Part shown: in pieces, positions 1 through 7,353 of the stretch
How positions within the stretch are numbered: the first letter of the stretch is position 1
How the letters are laid out: each line of letters starts with the position of its first letter
NCBI GenBank assembly: GCA_035601815.1
Contig: DATNNN010000130.1
Location: 1 to 20,238, forward strand
Reading direction: 5' to 3'
Source of the DNA: DATNNN01 sp035601815
GTDB lineage: Bacteria; Pseudomonadota; Alphaproteobacteria; Rhizobiales; Xanthobacteraceae
Length of the DNA: 20,238 bases
Notes under the pieces: model-generated
Told to the model about the DNA's origin: nothing
What the model saw: only the letters and a program-made list of their open reading frames with translations
Databases searched by the model: none
Program-made: the position numbers and the translations under genes

Positions 1-90
1 GAGCGCGCCGGAAAATCCGATTGGGTCGACGCCCGCGCCGGCGATGACGCAGCCGCGGCGCGCTGGGAGACGAAGCGCGCGGCCGAATAA
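1..90 (+). CDS. C-terminal end of an unidentified protein (partial)
   Basis: An open frame enters at base 1 and runs 29 codons to a TAA at 88-90. The visible residues are Ala-, Arg- and charge-rich (ending WETKRAAE) and show no motif I can assign. Codon use is GC-rich like the neighbouring genes, which supports real coding, but the piece is short. No terminator with a T-run follows; the only hairpin nearby (99-112) lacks one. Confidence 0.45.
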   Translation, partial: ERAGKSDWVDARAGDDAAAARWETKRAAE

Positions 91-142
91 ATTGAGCTCC
101 TTGCCAGCAAGGCAATGATCGTCCGGCCCGTCAGCGGTAGCT

Positions 143-159
143 CGCTACAACTTGTAGCG
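143..159. promoter_or_regulatory. Perfect 17-nt palindrome, operator-like
   Basis: CGCTACAA-C-TTGTAGCG is an 8+1+8 perfect inverted repeat in the 184-nt gap before the SMP-30-like gene. Its right half overlaps a possible -35 (TTGTAG, 152-157), which lies 17 nt from a weak -10 (TAGGCT, 175-180). The TACA...TGTA half-sites resemble operators of BlaI/CopY-type or other dimeric repressors. No such regulator is encoded in this window, so the binding protein is unknown. Confidence 0.5.
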
Positions 160-274
160 CCTGCGACCGGGGGCTAGGCTTCACCCGCCTTCGTAAAGTT
201 CCCCGCGGCTGAAAATCGTGCCGACGCTCTTCAGCAGCCGGCCGCCGCCGGGCGACGAAGCGTGGGGGGACATC

Positions 275-1321
275 ATGAAAAATTTTGCACAACGGCTGTT
301 GGCCGCGCTGATCGGCGCGGCATTCCTGACCTTCATCACGCACGCGACACCGGCGGGCGCGTGGGAGCGCACCACGGCCGAGCTCTTCGCCGTGCTGCCC
401 GACGGCGCCACCGGGCCGGAAGGCCTCGCCGTTGGACCGGATGGAAAGGTGTATGTGACCACGTTCGGCTTCAGCGCCACGGGTCCGGCGAGCGGCGCCG
501 GCAAGCTCTACGTCTTCGACGATGACGGCAGGCTCATCCGGCAGGTGTCGATCACAGGAACCTCGTCGCACCTCTTGGGCATCGGCTTCCAGCCCGGCAC
601 GCACGCGCTGCTCGTCATCGACTTTGGCAGCGCCAACGTGCGCAAGGTCGACCCGAATACCGGGGCATCCAGCATATTCATGACGGTGCCGACGCCCGCC
701 GCTTCGACGGGGCTGAATTGCCTGACCTTCGATAGCGCCGGCAACGTCTACGTGTCGGATTCCTTTCAAGGCATCGTTTGGAAGACCGGTCCCGGCGGTG
801 GGCTCGCCACCGCCTGGGTCACGGATGCCTTGCTCGCCACCGCCGGCGTGCCGCCCTTCGGCGCCAATGGTCTCGGCTTCAACCGGGCCGGCAACGCGCT
901 CTTCGTCGCCAACACCGGCAACGACACCATCGTGAAAATCCCCGTTACCGGCGGAACGCCCGGCACGCCCGCCGTGTTCGTCAACAGCATCAACGGCGCC
1001 GACGGCCTCGTGCTCGATCGCGACGACAACATCTGGGTGGCGGCGAACCAGTCCGACGAGATCCTCGTCCTCGATCCGACCGGCAAAGTCATCGCCAAGC
1101 TCGGCGATTTCGACGGCCTGTCCAAGCAGGGGGTCCCGCGCGGACTGTTGTTCCCGGCGAGCCCCGACTTCAGCCGCGACGGCAAGACCTTGTACGTCAG
1201 TAACCTCGCTCTCGATTTGCGGCTGTTCGGGTTGCCACAGACGGTGGACTCGCAATGGACCGCGGCGGTCAAGCGCTACACCATCTCCAAGATCCGCGCG
1301 CTCATTCCGGACGGCCATTAA
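275..1321 (+). CDS. Exported SMP-30/gluconolactonase-like beta-propeller protein
   Basis: 348 residues. I chose ATG 275 because GGGGGA sits 4 nt upstream and the product then begins with a classic signal peptide (KNFAQR, a hydrophobic stretch at 8-24, cleavage probably after ATPAGA at residue 29). The open frame extends to 218, but that extension has no signal-like character. The mature part has repeated blade signatures with DG/AGNxYV-type turns (PEGLAVGPDG, LTFDSAGNVYVSD, LGFNRAGNALFVAN, LVLDRDDNIWVAA). The E, N and D in PEGL (E49), NGLGF and DGLVLD occupy positions comparable with the metal ligands of SMP-30 lactonases. It probably acts in the periplasm on a sugar lactone or similar ester; the substrate cannot be read from sequence. 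NHL-type or strictosidine-synthase-like propellers are the alternative. It stands alone and ends in a shared terminator. Confidence 0.8.
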   Translation: MKNFAQRLLAALIGAAFLTFITHATPAGAWERTTAELFAVLPDGATGPEGLAVGPDGKVYVTTFGFSATGPASGAGKLYVFDDDGRLIRQVSITGTSSHLLGIGFQPGTHALLVIDFGSANVRKVDPNTGASSIFMTVPTPAASTGLNCLTFDSAGNVYVSDSFQGIVWKTGPGGGLATAWVTDALLATAGVPPFGANGLGFNRAGNALFVANTGNDTIVKIPVTGGTPGTPAVFVNSINGADGLVLDRDDNIWVAANQSDEILVLDPTGKVIAKLGDFDGLSKQGVPRGLLFPASPDFSRDGKTLYVSNLALDLRLFGLPQTVDSQWTAAVKRYTISKIRALIPDGH

Positions 1322-1338
1322 CCGGCGCGCCTAAAAAA

Positions 1339-1368
1339 GAAGGCCGCCTCGGGCGGCCTTCGATTTTT
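1339..1368. terminator. Bidirectional Rho-independent terminator
   Basis: A perfect stem, GAAGGCCGCC / GGCGGCCTTC, encloses the loop TCG (stem 1339-1361). It is flanked by six A's (1333-1338) and five T's (1364-1368), so it can terminate on both strands. It lies between the convergent SMP-30-like gene and ilvE. Confidence 0.9.
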
Positions 1369-1383
1369 CCGACTTACGCGAGA

Positions 1384-2283
1384 TCACGCGGCGGCCGCTT
1401 TGCGCTTCGGCTGCACCTCGGCGGTGTAGTCCTCCATCAGCTGCTTGGTGATGGCGCCGGGCGTGAAGCGCCAGTCGGCGATCTCGGAGACCGGCGTTAC
1501 TTCCGCCGCCGTGCCGGTGATGAAGCACTCGGAGAAGCCGGCAAGCTCGTCGGGCTTGATCGCCCGCTCGATCACTTCGATACCGCGTTTCTTCGCCAGC
1601 TCGATCGCTGTCCGCCGCGTGATGCCGTCGAGGAAGCAGTCGGGCGTCGGCGTGTGGATCTTGCCGTCCTGGATGAAGAAGATATTGGCGCCGGTGCACT
1701 CGGCGACGAGCCCGCGCCAGTCGAGCATCATGGCATCGGCATAGCCTTTGCGCTCCGCCTTGTGCTTGGAGATGGTGCAGATCATGTAGAGGCCCGATGC
1801 CTTCGCCTTCGCCGGGATCGTCTTCGGATCGGGACGGCGATACTCGGCGAGGTCGAGGCGCAGCCCCTTCAGCCGCTGCGCCGGGTCGAAGTAGCTCGGC
1901 CACTCCCACGTGGCGATCGCCAGATGAATTTTGTTGTGCTGGGCCGACACGCCCATCATCTCCGAGCCGCGCCAGGCGACCGGGCGGATGTAGGCGTCCT
2001 TCTGCCCGTTCTTCTCGAGCACGAGGGCCTTCGCCGCGTCGATCTCCTGGATCGAATAGGGGATGGTGAAGTCGAGCATCTCGGCGGAGCGCTTCAGCCG
2101 TTCCGAATGGGCCGTGCTCTTGAAGATCACGCCGCCATAGGCGCGCTCGCCCTCGAACACGCAGCTTGCGTAGTGCAGCCCGTGGGAGAGCACATGCAGG
2201 TTGGCGTTCTCCCACGGCACCAGTTTGCCGTCGTACCAGATGACACCTGGACGTTTGTCGAAGGGCGGTTCGCCGGCAGCCAT
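1384..2283 (-). CDS. ilvE: Branched-chain amino acid aminotransferase
   Basis: 299 residues, a normal length for fold-type IV PLP aminotransferases. It catalyses the last step of Leu/Ile/Val synthesis and the first of their breakdown (EC 2.6.1.42), in the cytoplasm. Visible family marks are VLSHGLHYASCVFEGERAY (about 31-49), the probable Schiff-base lysine in AKASGLY (about K161), AECTGANIFF with its conserved Glu (about 195), and FITGTAAEVTPVSEI near the C-terminus. The ATG at 2283 follows AGGGAGAG closely, so the longer upstream frame to 2424 is not used. Transcription probably starts about 170 nt upstream, from a perfect TTGACA box on the minus strand (2490-2485). D-amino acid transaminase and aminodeoxychorismate lyase are related families, but the GTAAEVTPV signature fits IlvE. 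Confidence 0.95.
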   Translation of the reverse strand: MAAGEPPFDKRPGVIWYDGKLVPWENANLHVLSHGLHYASCVFEGERAYGGVIFKSTAHSERLKRSAEMLDFTIPYSIQEIDAAKALVLEKNGQKDAYIRPVAWRGSEMMGVSAQHNKIHLAIATWEWPSYFDPAQRLKGLRLDLAEYRRPDPKTIPAKAKASGLYMICTISKHKAERKGYADAMMLDWRGLVAECTGANIFFIQDGKIHTPTPDCFLDGITRRTAIELAKKRGIEVIERAIKPDELAGFSECFITGTAAEVTPVSEIADWRFTPGAITKQLMEDYTAEVQPKRKAAAA

Positions 2284-2461
2284 GGTTCTCTCCCTGCGGC
2301 CGGACGGCGCCGGCCTGAGTGCCTGTATTTGCTCGCGTTTTGCCTCGCGGGCCGACACCGGATATGGTTCGCCGGATGAGAGCGCGAGTTCCGGTCCCGC
2401 GCAATGACCGCTCCGGCTGGCCACGACCGCCGAGAACGATTATTTCGTCCCGGCGAGCTTC

Positions 2462-2490
2462 TCTGTAACAAACCAAAAGAAATATGTCAA
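2462..2490 (-). promoter_or_regulatory. Probable ilvE promoter
   Basis: On the minus strand a perfect TTGACA (2490-2485) is followed after exactly 17 nt by TACAGA (2467-2462). The -35 box lies 2 nt before the start codon of the divergent MarR gene, so the two genes share a very compact control region. Confidence 0.5.
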
Positions 2491-2509
2491 TATGGCTGAC
2501 GTAAACGTC
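2484..2509. promoter_or_regulatory. Inverted repeats at the MarR start, possible autoregulatory operator
   Basis: TATGTCA (2483-2489) and TGACGTA (2497-2503) form an imperfect inverted repeat (6 of 7) across the MarR start codon and the ilvE -35 box. A second, perfect one, GACGT-AA-ACGTC (2498-2509), overlaps it. MarR proteins typically bind such dyads next to their own genes. That this one binds here is inference. Confidence 0.35.
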
Positions 2510-3031
2510 TCGACAGTCGCATCTCGCCCTCCGGCCGAATCGGAACGGCCGGGCGGGGCGGCGTTTGACCTGATCGAGCTCCTGTTTTTCGCCTACCGCG
2601 ACTTCACCCGCGACGCCGACGAGCTTCTGGTTCGCCTCGGCTTCGGCCGCGCCCATCACCGGGTGCTGCATTTCGTCAATCGCCATCCCGGCATGCGCGT
2701 CGCCGACCTGCTCGACGTGCTCAAGATCACCAAGCAAAGCCTCGGCCGCGTGCTGCGCGAGCTGGTCAAGGCCGGCTACGTGATTCAGCGCGCCGGCGCC
2801 GCCGACCGCCGCCAGCGTCTGCTCTACGTCACGCCCAAGGGCGAGACGCTCGCCCGCGACCTCGCGCTGTTGCAGACCCGCCGCTTCGCCCGCGCCTTGC
2901 ACGAGTGCGGGCCGGGCGCGCGCGAGGCGGCACGCCGCTTCCTCGCCGCCATGATCGACCCCGCCGCGCGCGACTCCGTCGAGCAGCTGATCGCCCGCGC
3001 CGACGAGGCCGCGGCGACGCGCGCGCGGTGA
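2492..3031 (+). CDS. MarR-family winged-helix transcriptional regulator
   Basis: 179 residues. After a 25-residue polar leader comes the MarR core: an amphipathic N-terminal helix (DLIELLFFAYRDF), LGFGRAHHRVLHFV, the helix-turn-helix MRVADLLDVLKITKQSLGRVLRELVKAGYV (about 68-97), and the wing AGAADRRQRLLYVTPKG (about 101-117). This is a dimeric DNA-binding protein that probably responds to a ligand or redox cue. The ATG at 2492 has only an A-rich, poorly matching ribosome site. Its stop overlaps the GTG/ATG region of the response regulator, so the two are probably co-translated. The MarR plus OmpR-type regulator pairing recalls petP-petR of Rhodobacter capsulatus, which is needed for cytochrome bc1 expression; equivalence is unproven. 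Confidence 0.9.
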   Translation: MADVNVSTVASRPPAESERPGGAAFDLIELLFFAYRDFTRDADELLVRLGFGRAHHRVLHFVNRHPGMRVADLLDVLKITKQSLGRVLRELVKAGYVIQRAGAADRRQRLLYVTPKGETLARDLALLQTRRFARALHECGPGAREAARRFLAAMIDPAARDSVEQLIARADEAAATRAR

Positions 3032-3039
3032 GCGGCACC

Positions 3040-3747
3040 ATGGCCCGCGCGCCCTCGCCGCCCGCCGACGACGCCCCGCACCTGCTCGTCGTCGACGATG
3101 ACCTGCGCATCCGCGAACTGCTGTCGCGTTATCTCGCCGACCACGGCTATCGCGTCACCACCGCCGGCAACGCCGCCGAGGCTCGCGCCCGGCTCGGCGC
3201 CTTCGCGTTCGACCTGCTCGTGCTCGACGTGATGATGCCCGGCGAGAACGGCCTCGACCTTGCAAAATCGATCCGCGACGGCTCCGAAGTGCCGATTCTG
3301 ATGCTCACTGCCCGCGCCGAGACCAACGACCGCATCGCCGGCCTCGAGCTCGGCGTCGACGACTACGTGCCCAAGCCCTTCGAGCCGCGCGAGCTCCTGC
3401 TGCGCATCGGCAACGTGCTGCGGCGGAGCGCCGGCGACGTGCCCGAGGTGATCGTGAGCGTTGAGTTCGGCGAATTCCATTTCCATCTCGAGAGCGGCGA
3501 GCTCACCCGCGGCGGAGAGCGCGTGCGCATCACCGACCGCGAGCGCGAGATCCTGCGTGTGCTCGCCGCCAGCCCCGGCGAGATCGTGCCGCGCGCCGCA
3601 CTCACCGGCCGCGGCAGCGCCGCGAACGACCGCGCCGTCGACGTGCAGATCAACCGCCTCCGCCGCAAGATCGAGCGCGACCCCACCGACCCCGACTACC
3701 TGCGCACCGTGCGCGGCGTCGGCTATTTCCTGGCGGCGACCCCATGA
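3040..3747 (+). CDS. OmpR/PhoB-type response regulator
   Basis: 235 residues. Receiver domain about 14-127: acidic pair VVDDD (18-21), phospho-acceptor D63 in VLDVMMPG, T90 in MLTAR, K112 in VPKPF. Winged-helix output domain about 140-232: ITDREREILRVLA, DVQINRLRRKIERDP and the terminal RTVRGVGYFL. It should bind DNA as a dimer after phosphorylation by the kinase encoded next. ATG 3040 is preceded by GGTGAG at a spacing of 7 nt. An alternative in-frame GTG at 3028 overlaps the MarR stop (GTGA) and would add four residues. The gene overlaps the kinase start by ATGA. Confidence 0.95.
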   Translation: MARAPSPPADDAPHLLVVDDDLRIRELLSRYLADHGYRVTTAGNAAEARARLGAFAFDLLVLDVMMPGENGLDLAKSIRDGSEVPILMLTARAETNDRIAGLELGVDDYVPKPFEPRELLLRIGNVLRRSAGDVPEVIVSVEFGEFHFHLESGELTRGGERVRITDREREILRVLAASPGEIVPRAALTGRGSAANDRAVDVQINRLRRKIERDPTDPDYLRTVRGVGYFLAATP

Positions 3748-5132
3748 CCGCGTTCGAGGCGAGCATCCGCGGCGTGCGCGCCGCCGCCCGCGGCGTCGGC
3801 GGGCTGTGGGATGCGGCCGGCGCCTGGGTCAACGCGCGCATGCCCAAGGGCCTCTATGCGCGCTCGCTCCTCATCATCGTAACGCCGATGTTGATCCTGC
3901 AGTCGGTAGTGGCGTTCGTGTTCCTGGAACGCCACTACAACCTGGTGACCCGGCGGCTGTCGCAGGCGGTGGTGCAGGACATCGCGGCGATCATCGACGT
4001 CTACCAGAGCTATCCGCAGGGCCGCGACGCCGTGACACTGCGCAAGATCGCCGCCGACCGGCTCGGCCTCAAGATCGACCTGTTGCCGCCGGAACCGCTG
4101 CCGCCGCCGGGGCCGAAGCCGTTTTTCTCCGTTCTCGACTCCGCACTGTCGCGCGAGATCGGCCGCCAGATCGGCAAGCCCTTCTGGATCGACACCGTCG
4201 GCAACTCCAACCTCGTCGAGATCCGCATCCAGCTCGACCAGGCGGTGCTGCGCGCTTTCGCCGTGCGCAGCCAGGCCTATGCCTCCAATTCCCACATCTT
4301 CATCGTCTGGATGGTGGGCACGTCGCTGGTGCTGCTCGGCGTCGCCATTCTGTTTCTGCGCAATCAGATCAAGCCGATCGTGCGCCTCGCCGAAGCCGCC
4401 GAGGCCTTCGGCAAGGGCCGCGACGTGCCCGGATTTCGCCCGCGCGGGGCGCGCGAGGTGCGTCAGGCCGCTATCGCGTTCCAGGAGATGAAGCGCCGCA
4501 TCGAGCGCCAGATCGATCAGCGCACCACCATGCTCGCCGGCGTGTCCCACGACATGCGCACGGTGCTCACGCGCTTCAAGCTCGAGCTCGCGCTGCTCGA
4601 TGACGGCCCCGAGGTCGAGGCGCTCAAGCGCGACGTGGAGGAGATGCAGCGCATGCTCGAGGCTTACCTCGCCTTCGCTCGTGGCGAGGGCAAGGAGCAG
4701 CCGGCCATGGTTGACGTGAAGGAGATCCTCGACGAGCTCGCCGCCGAGGCCCTGCGCCACGGCAAGCGGGCGACGGTGAGCTTCGCCGGTCCCCCGATCG
4801 TCCAGGTGCGGCCGGATTCGTTCAAGCGCTGCATCGCCAACCTCGTCGCCAACGCCGGCCGCTACGGCTCCGCGCTCGCGCTCTCCGGCGCGCGCGAGCC
4901 GCGCTGGCTCATGGTGCACGTGGACGATAACGGGCCGGGCATTCCGGCCGACAAGCGCGAGGATGTGTTCAGGCCGTTCCTGCGCCTCGACGACGCCCGC
5001 AACCAGAACGAAATCGGCACCGGCCTCGGGCTCTCCATCGCCCGCGACATCGCCGGCGTCCATGGCGGCGACATCACGCTCGGCGACAGCCCGCTCGGCG
5101 GCCTGCGCGCGACGGTCAGAATTCCCGTTTAA
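3744..5132 (+). CDS. Membrane sensor histidine kinase (EnvZ-like)
   Basis: 462 residues. Order: cytoplasmic leader, membrane segment about 40-61, periplasmic region about 62-183 with a Pro-rich stretch (LPPEPLPPPGPKP), membrane segment about 185-206, HAMP linker (NQIKPIVRLAEAAEAFGKG), dimerisation/phosphotransfer helix with H269 in VSHDMRT, then the ATPase domain with N box (RCIANLVANAGRYG, about 362-375), G1 (DDNGPGIP, 394-401) and G2 (GTGLGLSIA, 425-433). The usual Pro after HD(L/M)RT is Val (RTVLTRFKLELA). It is the obvious partner of the upstream regulator, overlapping it by 4 nt. The stimulus is unknown. Its stop lies only 4 nt from the end of the convergent TetR-like gene, with no terminator between. 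Confidence 0.95.
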   Translation: MTAFEASIRGVRAAARGVGGLWDAAGAWVNARMPKGLYARSLLIIVTPMLILQSVVAFVFLERHYNLVTRRLSQAVVQDIAAIIDVYQSYPQGRDAVTLRKIAADRLGLKIDLLPPEPLPPPGPKPFFSVLDSALSREIGRQIGKPFWIDTVGNSNLVEIRIQLDQAVLRAFAVRSQAYASNSHIFIVWMVGTSLVLLGVAILFLRNQIKPIVRLAEAAEAFGKGRDVPGFRPRGAREVRQAAIAFQEMKRRIERQIDQRTTMLAGVSHDMRTVLTRFKLELALLDDGPEVEALKRDVEEMQRMLEAYLAFARGEGKEQPAMVDVKEILDELAAEALRHGKRATVSFAGPPIVQVRPDSFKRCIANLVANAGRYGSALALSGAREPRWLMVHVDDNGPGIPADKREDVFRPFLRLDDARNQNEIGTGLGLSIARDIAGVHGGDITLGDSPLGGLRATVRIPV

Positions 5133-5136
5133 GGTC

Positions 5137-5853
5137 TCAGGCCGGCAACGGCTCGTCGCCTGCGTGCCGCGAGCGGCCGCGGCGATCCTGCCCGGCTTCG
5201 TAGTCGTAGCGCCGGCCGCGGCGCGGCAGGAGCCGGCAGAGGTCGTTGGCGATGAGCGCCCAGCGCTCGGCCGTGGCAAGCTCGCGATCGAGCGCCGCCA
5301 TGGTGCGCGCGAGGCCCGGGTCGTCGTCGCGCAGCCATACCCGCACCACGCGGCTGAACAGCACGACCATCGCCTGCGCCCGCGCGTGGCCCTTGAGCCC
5401 GGCGGAATCGATGCCGGCGGCGGCGAGCATCCATTGCTCCGAGCGCAGCGCCAGACGATTGAAGCCAACGGCGAGCAGCGGATCGCGGCGCACCGACCGC
5501 GCAAGCGAGCGCACCGCGTCGTGATATTCGCCGAGCGCCTCGAGCCGGCGCATGAGCACGTCGAACAGCCGCTCGCGCGGCGACGCTGCGGCCAGCTCCG
5601 GATCGCCGGGTTCGGCAAGCACCGTTTCGTCCACCGCGCGCATCCAGGCGGCAAGCATGGCGAAGGTGGAGCCGAATTCGCCGCGCACGTCGGCGAGCAA
5701 AAGCTTGGCGCGCTCGGCCACCGCCGCGACATTGATCCTCTGGAACGGCCCCTCGGCGAGAAGCGCGACGAACGCCGCGACGATTTTCTCGCGCCGCGAC
5801 GACGGGCCCGGCGACGGCTTTCTCGGCGATTTGGGCTTGGCGCGACGGGCCAT
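5137..5853 (-). CDS. TetR-family regulator with COQ9-like C-terminal region
   Basis: 238 residues, starting at ATG 5853 behind a strong GGGGAGG. A basic leader (MARRAKPKSPRKPS) precedes a helical N-terminal domain at about 20-66 (REKIVAAFVALLAEGPFQRINVAAVAERAKL...), the size and pattern of a TetR helix-turn-helix domain though somewhat divergent. The C-terminal part (RERLFDVLMRRLEALGEYHDAV ... WLRDDDPGLARTMAALDREL) resembles the lipid-binding part of alphaproteobacterial COQ9 proteins, which are themselves TetR-fold. It could be a repressor or a COQ9-type accessory protein; I favour a regulator because of the basic N-terminus. It is the last gene of a minus-strand run behind proC (64-nt gap). 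Confidence 0.75.
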   Translation of the reverse strand: MARRAKPKSPRKPSPGPSSRREKIVAAFVALLAEGPFQRINVAAVAERAKLLLADVRGEFGSTFAMLAAWMRAVDETVLAEPGDPELAAASPRERLFDVLMRRLEALGEYHDAVRSLARSVRRDPLLAVGFNRLALRSEQWMLAAAGIDSAGLKGHARAQAMVVLFSRVVRVWLRDDDPGLARTMAALDRELATAERWALIANDLCRLLPRRGRRYDYEAGQDRRGRSRHAGDEPLPA

Positions 5854-5917
5854 GACAGCCTCCCCGATCGGGTGAGGCCTCGAATCTAGGCGCGTCTTGT
5901 GGCCGGGAAAAGGCCCG

Positions 5918-6736
5918 CTAGCTGCGCAGCGCCTTGGAGCGCCGGGTGGCGGCGTCGATCGCCCGCTCGAACAGGCTTTCCAAGCCGTCCTTGCCCATAA
6001 GCACTTCCAGCGCCGCCGCCGTGGTGCCGCCCTTAGAGGTCACGTTTTCGCGCAGTTGCGCGGCGCTTAGCTCAGACTGGCGCAGCAGCTCGCCGGAGCC
6101 GGCGATGGTCGCGCGCGCGAGCTTGGCGGCGAGCGCCGCCGGCAGCCCCGCCTTCTCGCCGGCCTGCGCCAGCGCCTCCGCGAGCAGGAATACATAGGCC
6201 GGCCCCGAGCCGGACACGGCGGTCACCGGATCGAGCAGCGCCTCGTCGTCCACCCATTCCACCTCGCCGACGGCCAATAGCAGCTCGTCGGCAAAGGTGC
6301 GGGCCACCGCGTCGGCGCGCGGGTTCGCCACCGCCACGGTGATGCCGCGGCCGATGGCGGCGGGCAGGTTCGGCATCGCCCGCACGATCGCGGCATAAGC
6401 CGGCAGCGCCGATGCCAGCCAGGCGAGAGTGCGGCCGGCCATGATCGAGATCACCACCGTGTTCGGTTTCACCTGCGGCTTCAGCAGCGGCACCACCTCG
6501 TTCGCCACCTGCGGCTTGACCGCGAGCACGATCGCGGCGGGCGCCGGAAATTTCTGCGGGTCACGGGAGATCTTCTTCTCGGCGATGAGCCGCGCCACCT
6601 CGAACGGCGGCGCCGGATCGGAGACGGCGATGTGCTCGGGCTTCATGCCGCGCTTGAGCCAGCCGGCGATGAGGGCGCCGCCCATCTTGCCGGCGCCGAC
6701 CAGTAGCACCGGGCCGTCGCTCGCCCGCCCGCTCAT
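5918..6736 (-). CDS. proC: Pyrroline-5-carboxylate reductase
   Basis: 272 residues, full family length. It reduces 1-pyrroline-5-carboxylate to proline with NAD(P)H in the cytoplasm. The N-terminal Rossmann domain has VLLVGAGKMGGALIAGWL (10-27). The helical C-terminal domain carries the ProC signature region (DPVTAVSGSGPAYVFLLAEAL, followed by ENVTSKGGTTAAALEVL), where the TSKGGTT loop binds substrate. The start (ATG 6736) lies 4 nt after the stop of the ybjN-like gene, indicating one transcript, a pairing I recall as common in Rhizobiales. The YggS-family gene seen beside proC in many other bacteria is absent here. Confidence 0.96.
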   Translation of the reverse strand: MSGRASDGPVLLVGAGKMGGALIAGWLKRGMKPEHIAVSDPAPPFEVARLIAEKKISRDPQKFPAPAAIVLAVKPQVANEVVPLLKPQVKPNTVVISIMAGRTLAWLASALPAYAAIVRAMPNLPAAIGRGITVAVANPRADAVARTFADELLLAVGEVEWVDDEALLDPVTAVSGSGPAYVFLLAEALAQAGEKAGLPAALAAKLARATIAGSGELLRQSELSAAQLRENVTSKGGTTAAALEVLMGKDGLESLFERAIDAATRRSKALRS

Positions 6737-6740
6737 GGAC

Positions 6741-7241
6741 TCACGCCTCGCCGGCGGTCTCGAACAGCGTCGCGTCCATGGCCTCGCGCGCGGTCTTGCC
6801 CGCCCAGATCACGAACTGGAACGCGGGATAGTAGCGCTCGGCCGCGTCGACCGCGGCCTTGAGCAGGGCCTCGCATTGGCGGCCGCTCGCCGTCGCCCCG
6901 CCGGCGAGCAGGAGCGCGTGGCGGTACATGACCATGCCCTGATCGGGCCAGAGATCGAAGTGCCCGACCCACAGCTGCTCGTTGACCACGGCCAAGAGCC
7001 GCAGCACCTCGGGCCGACGGCTGTCGGGCACCTTGAGGTCGAAGGCGCAGGCGAGATGCAGCGCTTCGAGCTCGTCCATCCACTGGAAGGAGATGTGGTA
7101 GTCGGCCCACCGTCCAGCGATCGACAGCGTGATCTCGTGGTCCCCCGGCCGCTCGAAGCTCCAGTCGTTGAGTGCGGCAAGGCGCTCGACGAGGTCCACC
7201 GGGTTCGCCCGGGGCTCGCCCTCGAATTCGGTGAATGACAT
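6741..7241 (-). CDS. YbjN domain-containing protein
   Basis: 166 residues from ATG 7241, chosen because GAGGG lies 6 nt upstream; the frame extends to 7322 without ribosome-site support. The whole protein is one YbjN (type III secretion chaperone-like fold) domain: NDWSFERPGDHEITLSIAGRWADYHISFQWMDELEALHLACAFDLKVP, then VLRLLAVVNEQLWVGHFDLWPDQGMVMYRHALLL and a C-terminal helix with YYPAFQFVIWAGKTAREAM. It has no signal peptide. YbjN proteins are small cytoplasmic factors of poorly defined role, with stress and motility phenotypes reported in enterobacteria. The link to ProC function is unknown although the genes are 4 nt apart. Confidence 0.88.
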   Translation of the reverse strand: MSFTEFEGEPRANPVDLVERLAALNDWSFERPGDHEITLSIAGRWADYHISFQWMDELEALHLACAFDLKVPDSRRPEVLRLLAVVNEQLWVGHFDLWPDQGMVMYRHALLLAGGATASGRQCEALLKAAVDAAERYYPAFQFVIWAGKTAREAMDATLFETAGEA

Positions 7242-7353
7242 GGGACCCTCGCGCCGGAAGCCGAAACGAATCAACGGCTGTGCCCGATCGGTCGAGGGAA
7301 TCAGATTTGGCGGCAAGCGCAACCGCGCCGGAGCGTCCCGTCCACAGGGAAGG

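Noticed and set aside
99..112. Hairpin CCTTG-CCAG-CAAGG after the first partial gene.
   Set aside because: The stem is short and no T-run follows, so it is not a credible terminator.
1331..2902. A 523-codon minus-strand frame over ilvE and MarR.
   Set aside because: It runs through the terminator and through both real genes in other frames, and its product has no recognisable domain.
3723..5732. A 669-codon minus-strand open frame antisense to the sensor kinase and overlapping the TetR-like gene.
   Set aside because: It is a by-product of extreme GC third positions. The plus-strand kinase has complete catalytic motifs, and the antisense product shows only Arg/His/Ala-rich composition.
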